From Dielma fastidiosa (GTDB lineage: Bacteria; Bacillota_I; Bacilli_A; Erysipelotrichales; Erysipelotrichaceae), in contig NZ_HE578933.1 in assembly GCF_000313565.1 (NCBI RefSeq), forward strand, positions 1 through 64,000: a DNA stretch of 64,000 nucleotides, read 5' to 3'. Numbering within the stretch: the stretch's first letter is position 1; each line of letters starts with the position of its first letter. The notes under the pieces are model-generated. The model saw only the letters and a program-made list of their open reading frames with translations, did not search any database and was not told the origin of the DNA. The position numbers and the translations under genes are program-made. This document shows positions 51,207 through 59,712 of the stretch, one piece after another.

Positions 51207-51856
51207 AATTGCTTATCGATGCGCTGAAACAATTCGGTTAATTCAGCATATTTATCATGATCCTCAGCCAGCTGATCAAGAATCAGTGAAAGCTTATGCC
51301 GCCGGTATTCCCAATATTCCTGAAACAATTCCTTCTGCGGCATTAAAGGACCGAACAAAATCTCATCATCACTCAGTTTCCTGCCGCCAAATGGTTCTGC
51401 GACAACGATCTGATAATAATGACCTTCATGAACCAAATCTTCATCAACAATGGCAAAGCTATGATCACTGAGCCATTGGCGCAGCAGGTCTACATCACTG
51501 TTAGACTGTAAAATCAAACGTTTAAACTGCGGCAATCGCTCAAAATCATTCTCCAAAATCATTTTAATTGTTTCATAGCCCATGCCGGAGATAATCACAC
51601 AATCAACTTCTTCAGGACAATCACTCAAGCCCGCACAAAGCAAAGGAAAAACCCGATCCAATGTATCGGTTTCTTTAATCGTAGCCATGGCTCGCTGAAG
51701 CGGCCCTTCATTAATATCACATGCATATGCCCTGACACATGTGCCGTCAAGCACACATGCACAAGGCAGATAAGCATGATCACAGCCAATATCGGCTAAT
51801 ATACTGTCTTTTAATACAAACTGCTTAATGGCAGCCAGACGTTTGCTTAACTTCAT
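51191..51856 (-). CDS. trmK: tRNA (adenine(22)-N(1))-methyltransferase TrmK
   Basis: 221 residues; SAM-dependent methyltransferase (YqfN family). The N-terminus [35 protein letters not shown] contains the SAM motif DIGCDHAYLP, later VIISGMGYETI and LQSNSDVDLLRQWL. It overlaps the sigA stop by one base, and the sigA-trmK order is the Bacillus one. A shorter C-terminal helical domain follows near residue 165. Confidence 0.92.
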   Translation of the reverse strand: MKLSKRLAAIKQFVLKDSILADIGCDHAYLPCACVLDGTCVRAYACDINEGPLQRAMATIKETDTLDRVFPLLCAGLSDCPEEVDCVIISGMGYETIKMILENDFERLPQFKRLILQSNSDVDLLRQWLSDHSFAIVDEDLVHEGHYYQIVVAEPFGGRKLSDDEILFGPLMPQKELFQEYWEYRRHKLSLILDQLAEDHDKYAELTELFQRIDKQLKTSS

Positions 51857-53061
51857 TATGGCTTATCAACAAAGTCCTTCAGCCGTTTGCTGCGGGTCGG
51901 ATGCTTCAGCTTACGCAAAGCCTTCGCTTCAATCTGACGGATACGCTCACGGGTAACATTAAACTCCTTACCCACTTCTTCAAGCGTACGGGTACGGCCA
52001 TCATATAATCCAAAGCGCAGACGCAGCACTTTTTCCTCACGCTCCGTCAGGCCCTGCAGAACCATATTGATTTCATCCTTAAGCAGCTGATTGTTTGCAT
52101 ATTCATCCGGTGACATCGCTTCTTTATCTTCGATGAAATCACCCAGATGCGAATCATCTTCTTCACCGATCGGTGTTTCAAGAGAAACGGGTTCAAGCGC
52201 GATTTTTTGAATCTCACGAACCTTTTCCGGTGAAATACCTTCCATCTTTTCAGCAATTTCTTCAGCCGTAGGATCACGCCCTAAATCCTGAACCAATTGA
52301 CGCTGAATACGGGTCAGCTTATTGATCGTTTCAACCATATGAACCGGAATACGAATCGTTCTGGCCTGATCAGCGATTGCACGGGTGATGGCCTGACGAA
52401 TCCACCAAGTTGCATATGTAGAAAACTTAAATCCCTTGGTATAGTCAAACTTTTCGACAGCCTTAACAAGACCCATGTTGCCTTCCTGAATCAGATCCAA
52501 GAAAAGCATACCGCGGCCAACATATTTCTTTGCGATGGATACGACCAAGCGCAGATTGGCAGCAATCAAAATACGTTTTGCTTCCTCATCACCATTTTGA
52601 ATCCGGCGGGCAATCTCCGGCTCATCCTCAGGATTCAGCAGTTCAACACGGCCGATTTCCTTTAAATACATCTTAACCGGATCATTAATCTTCGTATGTG
52701 AAGAGTTAGCGAAAGACTGTTCCAGAGACTCAATATCACTTGCCAGATTTTCTTCATCAGTAAAATCATCAACTTCATCATCAGCATCAAAATCCATGCT
52801 GTCATCATCTAATGCAAGGTCAGCGTCAGTAATATTCAAATCCTCATCATCTGTAATGACGATTTTATTCTGATTAAACCAGTCAAATAATTCATCACTG
52901 TCCTGATCACTCAGATCCAAATGCTCGATGGCATCCGCAACATCTTTCTGATACAGGATTTTATTTATTTTATAAGATTCCAGAAGTTCCTGCTTAATAT
53001 CATCTAAAGTTTTTAATTCTTCAAGCGATTTAACTTCTGCGGCAGTTTGTTTTTTAGCCAT
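51856..53061 (-). CDS. sigA: Primary sigma factor RpoD / SigA
   Basis: 401 residues. An acidic N-terminal region 1.1 (about 60-140 is strongly Asp/Glu-rich) precedes region 1.2-2 ([16 protein letters not shown] to [76 protein letters not shown], family core), region 3, and region 4 with the [39 protein letters not shown] helix-turn-helix. It lies 21 bases after dnaG. Confidence 0.98.
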   Translation of the reverse strand: MAKKQTAAEVKSLEELKTLDDIKQELLESYKINKILYQKDVADAIEHLDLSDQDSDELFDWFNQNKIVITDDEDLNITDADLALDDDSMDFDADDEVDDFTDEENLASDIESLEQSFANSSHTKINDPVKMYLKEIGRVELLNPEDEPEIARRIQNGDEEAKRILIAANLRLVVSIAKKYVGRGMLFLDLIQEGNMGLVKAVEKFDYTKGFKFSTYATWWIRQAITRAIADQARTIRIPVHMVETINKLTRIQRQLVQDLGRDPTAEEIAEKMEGISPEKVREIQKIALEPVSLETPIGEEDDSHLGDFIEDKEAMSPDEYANNQLLKDEINMVLQGLTEREEKVLRLRFGLYDGRTRTLEEVGKEFNVTRERIRQIEAKALRKLKHPTRSKRLKDFVDKP

Positions 53062-53082
53062 GGTATTGCGCCTCCTGTTTTA

Positions 53083-54834
53083 CTATCGTTGTTTAAGCAA
53101 TTCACTGCGCTGTCTTTTTAACTGTATGATTTCATCACCTATTTTAGCCTTTTCAAGCGGATCACTGATTTTAAGTGACTGTTCACTCAGCTTTTTCATC
53201 TTATCTTCTAAGCATGCCGCCTGGATCTTTAAACATGAGTGTAAGAATACATCTTCATTATAATCCGGCAAAGCCAGTTCCCATTCGCTCAATTCAATCA
53301 GTAAAGACTTGACAGCCTCTTCTTTAATACTGTTATAAAAATCAGCGATTTCAATTTCATCATGTGTCCGATAGTAATCAATAATATAGATTGCAAGCTT
53401 GTTGCAATTTTCATCAATTAAAAATCCCAGCTTATCTTTGAATGCATTATTTGCCTGCAGACTTACCAGCATCTGTGAGAGAATCTCATACTCGGCCCGC
53501 AGACTGCCATTCTTCGGCTGCCGCAAACCAATAGAAGGAGTAACTAAAACATTCTTTTTCTCCTTCACCTCAGCTTCACTCATATCAAACTGGGTAAGCT
53601 CAAACAATTTCGCAAGATAATTCTTACGTTCAAAACGCTCGGTGCAGGCATTGATTTCACGGCCTAATTCAACCGCGAACTCTTTTCGCTGCGAATAATT
53701 TTCAAGATTGTACTTTTGCTGCAGATAACGGAACAAAAAATCGATCCACGATATCGTTTTCTCTGCCATATGGATCAGCTCATCCCTGCCATATCCATCA
53801 ATAATCTCATCCGGATCAAGACCCAGCTGATTATCAACAACTTCAAAATGAAGTCCGATTTCCCGTGCCAGCTTGCCAAATTTATAAGTGGCATTAATAC
53901 CGGCCCGATCACCGTCATAGCAGATCACGCACTTAGCATGCAGATTTTTAAGCAGCATCAGCTGTTCGCGGGTACAGGCTGTTCCCAGCGTAGCGACACA
54001 ATCATGAATACCTACTTTCTCAAAAGCGATAACATCCATTGCCCCCTCAACGATCAATATGCGGCCCGTTGACTTTGCCTCAACCTTGGCACGGTGATAG
54101 TTAAAGATGAGCGATCCCTTTTTAAAAGCCGGCGTTTCTGATGTATTGATATATTTTGCTTCATCATTTTCATCGACGCGGCGGGCGGTAAACCCAACCG
54201 GATTCCCATTACGGTCATGAATCGGAATTAAAATACGATTGGCAAATACATCATGCATTCCACTTGGACTTATCCGCACCACATTGCTTTCAACAAGCTG
54301 TGCATCCGTAAATTTTTTGGCATTCATATACGCGTAAAGCGCATCTCCCTTAGGATTATAACCAATTTCAAATTTTCGGATACATTCTTCATTGATGCCG
54401 CGCTGAAGCAAATAAGCCTTCACTTCAGCAGCCTGGGGCGTTGCCAAGGTATAATTTGTATATTCGATCACGGATCGGCAGACCTTATGGATCGACGCGA
54501 TATTCGGATCGAGTGTTTCATTGACCAGCATCCGATCAGCTTCTTCAACTTCTACACCAGCATAATCAGCAACCTTCAGCACCGCTTCGACAAAAGAGAT
54601 GTGTTCAAAGTTTTGAACAAAAGTAAAGACATTGCCGCCGGCATTGCAGACAAAGCATTTATAAATCTGCTTATCCGTAGAAATAGACATTGACGGATTG
54701 TGATCATCATGAAAAGGACAAGTGCAGACAAAGCCGCGGGCTTTCCTTGTCAATGGCACATAACGCGATATTACATCGGCAATATCGGCGCGTGAGCGAA
54801 TTTCATTAATTTTTTCCTCACTGAGTCTGGCCAA
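53083..54834 (-). CDS. dnaG: DNA primase
   Basis: 583 residues. Zinc finger CTCPFHDDHNPS...IYKCFVCNAGGN near 38-70, the RNA-polymerase domain with KYINTSETPAFKKGSLIFNYHRAK, a Toprim domain with LIVEGAMDVIAFEK and VICYDGDRAGINAT, and a C-terminal helicase-binding domain from about 440. The macromolecular-synthesis operon order dnaG-sigA is standard. Start at 54834 with normal spacing to glyQS. Confidence 0.96.
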   Translation of the reverse strand: MARLSEEKINEIRSRADIADVISRYVPLTRKARGFVCTCPFHDDHNPSMSISTDKQIYKCFVCNAGGNVFTFVQNFEHISFVEAVLKVADYAGVEVEEADRMLVNETLDPNIASIHKVCRSVIEYTNYTLATPQAAEVKAYLLQRGINEECIRKFEIGYNPKGDALYAYMNAKKFTDAQLVESNVVRISPSGMHDVFANRILIPIHDRNGNPVGFTARRVDENDEAKYINTSETPAFKKGSLIFNYHRAKVEAKSTGRILIVEGAMDVIAFEKVGIHDCVATLGTACTREQLMLLKNLHAKCVICYDGDRAGINATYKFGKLAREIGLHFEVVDNQLGLDPDEIIDGYGRDELIHMAEKTISWIDFLFRYLQQKYNLENYSQRKEFAVELGREINACTERFERKNYLAKLFELTQFDMSEAEVKEKKNVLVTPSIGLRQPKNGSLRAEYEILSQMLVSLQANNAFKDKLGFLIDENCNKLAIYIIDYYRTHDEIEIADFYNSIKEEAVKSLLIELSEWELALPDYNEDVFLHSCLKIQAACLEDKMKKLSEQSLKISDPLEKAKIGDEIIQLKRQRSELLKQR

Positions 54835-54847
54835 TTTATCACCTCAA

Positions 54848-56230
54848 TTAGAACTTTATTTTCTCGGCGATCCAACGATTTAAGTCACTGATAGCAACCC
54901 GGCTCTGTTCCATCGTATCACGTTCACGAATCGTAACACAGCCGTCATCCTTGGTATCAAAGTCAACTGTAATGCAGAACGGTGTACCAATTGCATCCTG
55001 ACGGCGATACCGTTTACCGATGCTGCCGGCTTCATCATATTCGCAATTATAATCACCAGCAAGCTGTGCGAACACTGCCTCGGCTTCCTTGCTTAACTGC
55101 TTTGACAGCGGCATAACACAAGCCTTAAACGGCGCTAATGCCGGATGCAGACGTAAAACGATACGCGTATCCTTTTCACTCAGCACCTCTTCATCATATG
55201 CGTCACAAAGGAATGCAAGCATCAGGCGTTCACAGCCAACTGACGGTTCGATACAATATGCGAGATATTTTTCATTCGTAGCTGGATCAAGATATTCAAG
55301 ACTCTTCTTACTAGTCTCTTGATGCTGACGGAGGTCATAATCCGTACGGTCAGCAATACCCCAGATTTCACCCCAGCCAATCTGTGAGCCAAAATTATAT
55401 TCGATATCACATGTACCTTTGGAATAGAAAGCCAGTTCTTTCGCGTCATGATCACGGAAACGCAGGTTTTCAGCTTTAATGCCTAAATTTGTCAAGAAAC
55501 TCATGCAGGCATTTTTATAAAATTCATACCATTCCAAATCAGTACCCGGCTGACAGAAGAATTCAAGCTCCATCTGTTCAAATTCACGGGTACGGAAAAT
55601 AAAGTTGCCCGGCGTAATTTCATTACGGAATGATTTACCGATCTGACCGATACCAAACGGCAGCTTTTTGCGCATTGTGCGCTGTACATTTTTAAAATTG
55701 ACGAACATTCCCTGAGCGGTTTCCGGGCGCAGATAAATCGCGTTCTTCGCGTCTTCAACAACTCCCTGGAATGTTTTAAACATCAAGTTAAACTGACGGA
55801 TATCCGTAAAATCATGGCTGCCGCAATTTGGACAGGCAATCTTATGTTCCTTGATGTAAGTCATCATTTCTTCATTGCTCCAGCCGCCTGGATTTACAGT
55901 TCCCTTTGATTCATCTTCAATCAGCTTGTCGGCACGATGTCTTGTCTTGCAGTTGCGGCAGTCCATCAATGGATCTGAAAAACCGCCCACATGACCAGAG
56001 GCAACCCATACCTGCGGATTCATTAAAATCGCTGATTGGATACCTACATTGTAAGGACTCTCCTGGATAAATTTTTTCCACCAGGCACGTTTGATATTGT
56101 CCTTGTATTCAACGCCTAAAGGACCAAAATCCCATGTGTTTGATAAGCCGCCGTATATTTCAGAACCCTGAAATACAAAGCCGCTGTTTTTCATATGGGA
56201 AACGATCGTTTCAAACTTCTTATCATTCAT
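54848..56230 (-). CDS. glyQS: Glycyl-tRNA synthetase, alpha2 type
   Basis: 460 residues; class II synthetase of the single-chain dimeric form. Motif 1-like [16 protein letters not shown] near 24-39, RHRADKLIE, motif 2 [24 protein letters not shown], motif 3 [14 protein letters not shown] and the anticodon domain with [15 protein letters not shown]. It is slightly shorter than eukaryotic-type relatives. It lies between recO and dnaG with its own promoter and a leader hairpin. Confidence 0.95.
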   Translation of the reverse strand: MNDKKFETIVSHMKNSGFVFQGSEIYGGLSNTWDFGPLGVEYKDNIKRAWWKKFIQESPYNVGIQSAILMNPQVWVASGHVGGFSDPLMDCRNCKTRHRADKLIEDESKGTVNPGGWSNEEMMTYIKEHKIACPNCGSHDFTDIRQFNLMFKTFQGVVEDAKNAIYLRPETAQGMFVNFKNVQRTMRKKLPFGIGQIGKSFRNEITPGNFIFRTREFEQMELEFFCQPGTDLEWYEFYKNACMSFLTNLGIKAENLRFRDHDAKELAFYSKGTCDIEYNFGSQIGWGEIWGIADRTDYDLRQHQETSKKSLEYLDPATNEKYLAYCIEPSVGCERLMLAFLCDAYDEEVLSEKDTRIVLRLHPALAPFKACVMPLSKQLSKEAEAVFAQLAGDYNCEYDEAGSIGKRYRRQDAIGTPFCITVDFDTKDDGCVTIRERDTMEQSRVAISDLNRWIAEKIKF

Positions 56231-56250
56231 CTGCTTTTTCCCCTTTCAAG

Positions 56251-56277
56251 AAAAACTAACCATGACAAAGCATGGTT
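56251..56277 (-). terminator. Leader hairpin (possible attenuator) of glyQS
   Basis: Minus-strand stem AACCATG (56277-56271) / CATGGTT (56264-56258) with a CTTTGT loop, followed by AGTTTTT. It lies between the promoter and the start codon. The upstream leader has CTATGGTT (minus strand, 56318-56311), which can pair with AACCATG and compete with the hairpin. Confidence 0.5.
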
Positions 56278-56321
56278 TATTAAGAATTAATCCTCGTTAA
56301 TATTACAATTAACCATAGTAT

Positions 56322-56351
56322 TTTATACCACATTTCAAGCCCGATTGTCAA
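56322..56351 (-). promoter_or_regulatory. Promoter of glyQS
   Basis: On the minus strand TTGACA (56351-56346) and TATAAA (56327-56322) are 18 bases apart; TTGACA starts 2 bases after the recO stop. Confidence 0.65.
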
Positions 56352-56352
56352 C

Positions 56353-57069
56353 TTAATTCAAGCCCTCAACAATTCGCAGAAATGCCGCGCTCTGTAAATT
56401 TATACCGCTGTAATTCTGAAACAGCTGAAGATATACATCTACAATTGGATAGGTCCACTCACCGGCCGTCAGCAGCACCTGCGCGTGTTTCAGCTCGGCT
56501 TTACACGCCAAGCGAAGCAGCCTCAGCTGTTCTACATTTAAACGCAGATCACTGCTATGCTGACAGCGCTGACAGACAAAGCCGCCGTCATTGATAGAAA
56601 AAGCGGCAATCTGCTGTTTTGAACCGCAGCGGCAGCAGCTGTCAACATTAGGCTCAATGCCGATTTCATGGGCGATCAAGGCTAAAAAAAGCGTCAGGAT
56701 GCAATAAGGCTGCTTGGCGGTTTCCAATAAATCCAAACAAGTAAGCAGCTCCTCATAGCCAAACATCATTTCTTCCAAGCGGTCCATCACTTCCATCATC
56801 AGCTGCGCAATCCCCTGTTTCAGAAGATCTTCGCGCAGACCGCGATAGCTTTTTATTAACTCCGCATTCTTCAGCGTGCTGCCTTTCTCAAGCAAATTAA
56901 AGCGGCTTAAGGTAAACAGCTGACAGCAATGAGCGTTTTTACTGCTGATTTTATTAATGCCGCGGGCCAGAACACTCCGTTTTCCCGAAGCAGTCAGCAC
57001 ACTCAGCATCGCATCATAATCACGATAATCAACTTTTTTTAGTACAATTCCTTCAAAGCTGTTATTCAT
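56353..57069 (-). CDS. recO: DNA repair protein RecO
   Basis: 238 residues; loads RecA with RecR. N-terminal OB-fold (MNNSFEGIVLKKVDYRDYDAMLSVLTASGKRSVLARGINK) and a zinc finger with Cys pairs CCRCGSKQ and VCQRCQ. The start at 57069 overlaps the era stop by 8 bases; an ATG at 57072 is an alternative. The order era-recO is conserved. No truncation. Confidence 0.92.
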   Translation of the reverse strand: MNNSFEGIVLKKVDYRDYDAMLSVLTASGKRSVLARGINKISSKNAHCCQLFTLSRFNLLEKGSTLKNAELIKSYRGLREDLLKQGIAQLMMEVMDRLEEMMFGYEELLTCLDLLETAKQPYCILTLFLALIAHEIGIEPNVDSCCRCGSKQQIAAFSINDGGFVCQRCQHSSDLRLNVEQLRLLRLACKAELKHAQVLLTAGEWTYPIVDVYLQLFQNYSGINLQSAAFLRIVEGLN

Positions 57070-57958
57070 CATCCTCATCCATTTCACGGATACCGAATTG
57101 CTGAAGCTTGCTTGCACGGTTGCGCCAATCCTTCTCAACGCGGACATAAAGTTCCAGATAAACCTTCTTGCCTAAAATCAACTCCAGATCACGGCGTGAA
57201 TCAATACCGATATCCTTAATCATACTGCCCTGCTTACCAATCAGAATACCTTTTTGAGAAGGCCGCTCTACGATGATTAAAGCATTGATCACCACCGAGC
57301 TTTTCTTATTTACTTTCTTTTCCAGCACTACTGCCACGGAATGCGGAATTTCTTCTTCCGTCTTATAAAGCACCTTTTCCCGAATCAGCTCGGTAATCAT
57401 AAAATCTTCATCATGATCACAGATCATATCATCAGGGAAATACTTAGGGCCTTCATTGAGATAGTTTTTACTGACTTCAAGCAGCTCATGTATATTGTCA
57501 TGCTTTAGAGCAGAAACGGGAAAAATTTCCTTGCAGTCCAGTCTTTCCTGCCACTCAATAAGCAGCTTCATCAGCGCTTCCTTGCTTAATAAGTCCACCT
57601 TATTCAGAATCAGAAAAATCGGCAGCTGTTTTTCTTTCAAATTATTTAATACAAATTCCTCACCGCTGCCAAAGGGCACCGATGCATCAACCATATAATA
57701 AACAAGATCCACACCCGCCAACGATGAAAACGCACTTTTATTCAAAGTCCGCCCCAATTCATGATGCGGCTTATGAATCCCCGGTGTATCAATAAATACC
57801 ATCTGCGCGTCTTCAGTAGTTAAAATCCCCTGAATATTGTTGCGGGTCGTCTGCGGCTTCGGCGATATAATGGCCAGTTTTTGATTCATAATCGCATTCA
57901 GCAGGGTTGATTTACCGGCATTGGGCCGGCCCACAATCGCAATAAATCCAGATTTCAT
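57062..57958 (-). CDS. era: GTPase Era
   Basis: 298 residues; 16S rRNA processing and 30S assembly. G1 GRPNAGKST at 9-17, switch I TTRNNIQG, G3 DTPGIHKP, G4 NKVDLL and a C-terminal KH domain (IGKQGSMIKDIG near 233). The ATG at 57958 gives the family start MKSGFIAIVG; it lies 1 base after the cdd stop. Confidence 0.96.
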   Translation of the reverse strand: MKSGFIAIVGRPNAGKSTLLNAIMNQKLAIISPKPQTTRNNIQGILTTEDAQMVFIDTPGIHKPHHELGRTLNKSAFSSLAGVDLVYYMVDASVPFGSGEEFVLNNLKEKQLPIFLILNKVDLLSKEALMKLLIEWQERLDCKEIFPVSALKHDNIHELLEVSKNYLNEGPKYFPDDMICDHDEDFMITELIREKVLYKTEEEIPHSVAVVLEKKVNKKSSVVINALIIVERPSQKGILIGKQGSMIKDIGIDSRRDLELILGKKVYLELYVRVEKDWRNRASKLQQFGIREMDEDDE

Positions 57959-57959
57959 C

Positions 57960-58355
57960 CTAGAGATCCTCGTTAGTAAACGCCATCGGCAGCAATTCTC
58001 TGATTGAAGTCGTCGTCTCTGCCTCACGGTTTGCCAGATAGATCGGTGTATCAAAGCCAATCAGTTCACACAATACCTGACGGCATGCCCCGCATGGCGC
58101 CGCAATCGTTTTGCCTTCACTGACAATGGCCAGCGCCTCAATATCTTCCTTTCTTACCCCGTTGGAATAAGCCGAGAAAATCGCGCTGCGCTCTGCACAG
58201 TTAGCCAGTCCATAAGACGCATTTTCAATATTCGCGCCATAGAAAGTACGGCCATCCTTGCATAATACACAGGCTCCCACACGGTAATGGGAATAAGGCA
58301 CATACGCATTCTCCATCGCCTTAAATGCCAGATTAACTAATTCATTTTTATTCAT
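57960..58355 (-). CDS. cdd: Cytidine deaminase
   Basis: 131 residues; deaminates cytidine and deoxycytidine in salvage. Zinc motifs NCAERSAIFSA and PCGACRQVL, plus VPYSHYRVGACVL near 19-31. It overlaps dgkA by 4 bases. The cluster dgkA-cdd-era is the standard Firmicute order. Confidence 0.95.
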   Translation of the reverse strand: MNKNELVNLAFKAMENAYVPYSHYRVGACVLCKDGRTFYGANIENASYGLANCAERSAIFSAYSNGVRKEDIEALAIVSEGKTIAAPCGACRQVLCELIGFDTPIYLANREAETTTSIRELLPMAFTNEDL

Positions 58356-58711
58356 CGTAAAGCTCCTTTCAAAATTAACAGGCCTGCCAGCAAGGCGGCC
58401 AGTGATACGACAAGCACCGCTGCCGCACCATAATCCTTAATAATTTTAGCCAGTTCATTGTACTGGGGAGAAATCAGATCCACACATTTTTCAATCGCTG
58501 AATTAAAAAACTCAGCAGCGATCACTAAACAGATCAGCAGCAGGATAAACAGCCACTCACTTAAGGTAAAGCCATACAGCCCGCCAAAGAGCAGCACCGC
58601 TGCCCCAATCAGACACTGAAAGCCGATGCTGCGGTCATGCTTGAGACCATAAGCAATGCCGCTGAAAGCATTGGCAAACTTATTAATCAGCCGTCTTAGG
58701 TACGAGATCAT
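58352..58711 (-). CDS. dgkA: Undecaprenol/diacylglycerol kinase DgkA
   Basis: 119 residues, three membrane helices (about 34-50, 53-72 and 92-115). The catalytic motif AAEFFNSAIEKCVDLI near 65-80 is diagnostic. In Gram-positive bacteria it recycles undecaprenol for wall synthesis. It overlaps ybeY by 29 bases; a later start is possible. Confidence 0.93.
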   Translation of the reverse strand: MISYLRRLINKFANAFSGIAYGLKHDRSIGFQCLIGAAVLLFGGLYGFTLSEWLFILLLICLVIAAEFFNSAIEKCVDLISPQYNELAKIIKDYGAAAVLVVSLAALLAGLLILKGALR

Positions 58712-59150
58712 TAAGGATCACATCCTGTAAGGCAAACATAATTTTTTCATCCTCGCTCTGCATGTGATCATAGCCGAGAAGATGAAGCAGACCATGGGTA
58801 AACAGAAAACATACCTCACGGCGGATAGAATGCCCGTATTCCTGTGCCTGATTTCTTACTGCCTCTACATTGATAAAGATATCACCCAGTTCCTCATCAA
58901 TTTCTTCACTGATCATATAATCTTCTTCACTGTCTTTCAGGGCAAAAGAGATCACATCGGTAGGCTTGTCGATGGAGCGATAATCCCGATTTATTTCCTG
59001 AATGGCATCTGGCGTCACAAAAACAACAGAGCAGCTGGACTCATAAGCCGTCCGCAGCACCTTACTTGTTTTTCCACTGATCTTTTGAAAATCTTCAGCG
59101 TAACTTTCCCATTCACTTTCTTCTGTTTGATTGATCATATTAATTTCCAT
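58683..59150 (-). CDS. ybeY: Endoribonuclease YbeY
   Basis: 155 residues. The zinc site HGLLHLLGYDH near 119-129 is complete, with RSIDKPTDVISFAL near 57-70. It matures 16S rRNA and degrades defective ribosomes. AAAGGAG precedes the ATG at 59150. phoH, which normally precedes ybeY in Bacillus, is missing; a small C39-like gene takes that place. Confidence 0.95.
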   Translation of the reverse strand: MEINMINQTEESEWESYAEDFQKISGKTSKVLRTAYESSCSVVFVTPDAIQEINRDYRSIDKPTDVISFALKDSEEDYMISEEIDEELGDIFINVEAVRNQAQEYGHSIRREVCFLFTHGLLHLLGYDHMQSEDEKIMFALQDVILNDLVPKTAD

Positions 59151-59201
59151 AGAATCTCCTTTATAAGCTTGTTATTCCTAATAAGTATACCATAATTATT
59201 T

Positions 59202-59564
59202 TCAATTAACATAGAGAAGGATCAGCGTTTTATGCCAAATCATAAAGAAATGAAACAATGACAGCAGCGCTTCACCCTTTAAAGGATCATAAACCCAGAT
59301 TTTTCTTCCCTGCCGCTTTGCAAGCATAAAATGCCCCAGCCAGCGTGAACCGACAAAGGCGATGAAATAAGTATCTGGAATCCGCCAAGTATGATAAGCC
59401 CGCGCATCGACATGACTCAAAGCCAAACCGGCACATAAATCATAGATACTCAAGCCGTGTTCATCGATTAACGAATCACAATAATTAATGGCCGCACTTA
59501 GGTCAATCGCCATTTTTTCTTGCAGTGCATATAAGATTTTGACTGCGCAATCTTGTTTTTCCAT
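59202..59564 (-). CDS. Stand-alone C39-peptidase-like domain protein
   Basis: 120 residues. QDCAVKILYAL at the start resembles the C39 catalytic Cys motif, and GHFMLAKRQGRKIWVYDPLKG near 77-97 resembles the His/Asp segment of the same family, which processes double-glycine leaders. No signal peptide, ABC domain or membrane helix is present, so it looks like an isolated papain-like domain. The conserved Gln six residues before the Cys is absent because the chain starts there. AAAGGGGTGA precedes the ATG. Function and substrate are unknown. Confidence 0.62.
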   Translation of the reverse strand: MEKQDCAVKILYALQEKMAIDLSAAINYCDSLIDEHGLSIYDLCAGLALSHVDARAYHTWRIPDTYFIAFVGSRWLGHFMLAKRQGRKIWVYDPLKGEALLSLFHFFMIWHKTLILLYVN

Positions 59565-59642
59565 AGAATCACCCCTTTATATATAAGTAAAAATTTGTTT
59601 TTATCCTATTCTTAGCCTATTTTATAAAAATTCTTAATCAAA

Positions 59643-59681
59643 TGTAAAAAAATATTTATAATTTTGTTAATTTAATGTTAA
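59643..59681. promoter_or_regulatory. Pho-box-like repeat upstream of the Na/Pi cotransporter
   Basis: TGTAAA at 59643, TGTTAA at 59665 and TGTTAA at 59676 are spaced by 22 and 11 bases; a degenerate ATTTAT at 59654 completes an 11-base register. On the other strand these read TTTACA, TTAACA and TTAACA, the Bacillus PhoP half-site (TTHACA) with its typical 11-base period. The ATG of the cotransporter gene is 32 bases downstream. Confidence 0.5.
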
Positions 59682-59712
59682 AATAAGAGTGTCTATATAT
59701 GGAGGATAAACT

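Noticed and set aside
54253-54693. 146-residue plus-strand open frame inside dnaG
   Set aside because: Shadow of dnaG; the translated protein has no family-like pattern and the primase zinc finger lies in the other strand.
56231-56352. T-box riboswitch before glyQS
   Set aside because: The leader is only about 85 bases and lacks the T-box bulge sequence; a simple attenuator hairpin is the most that can be supported.
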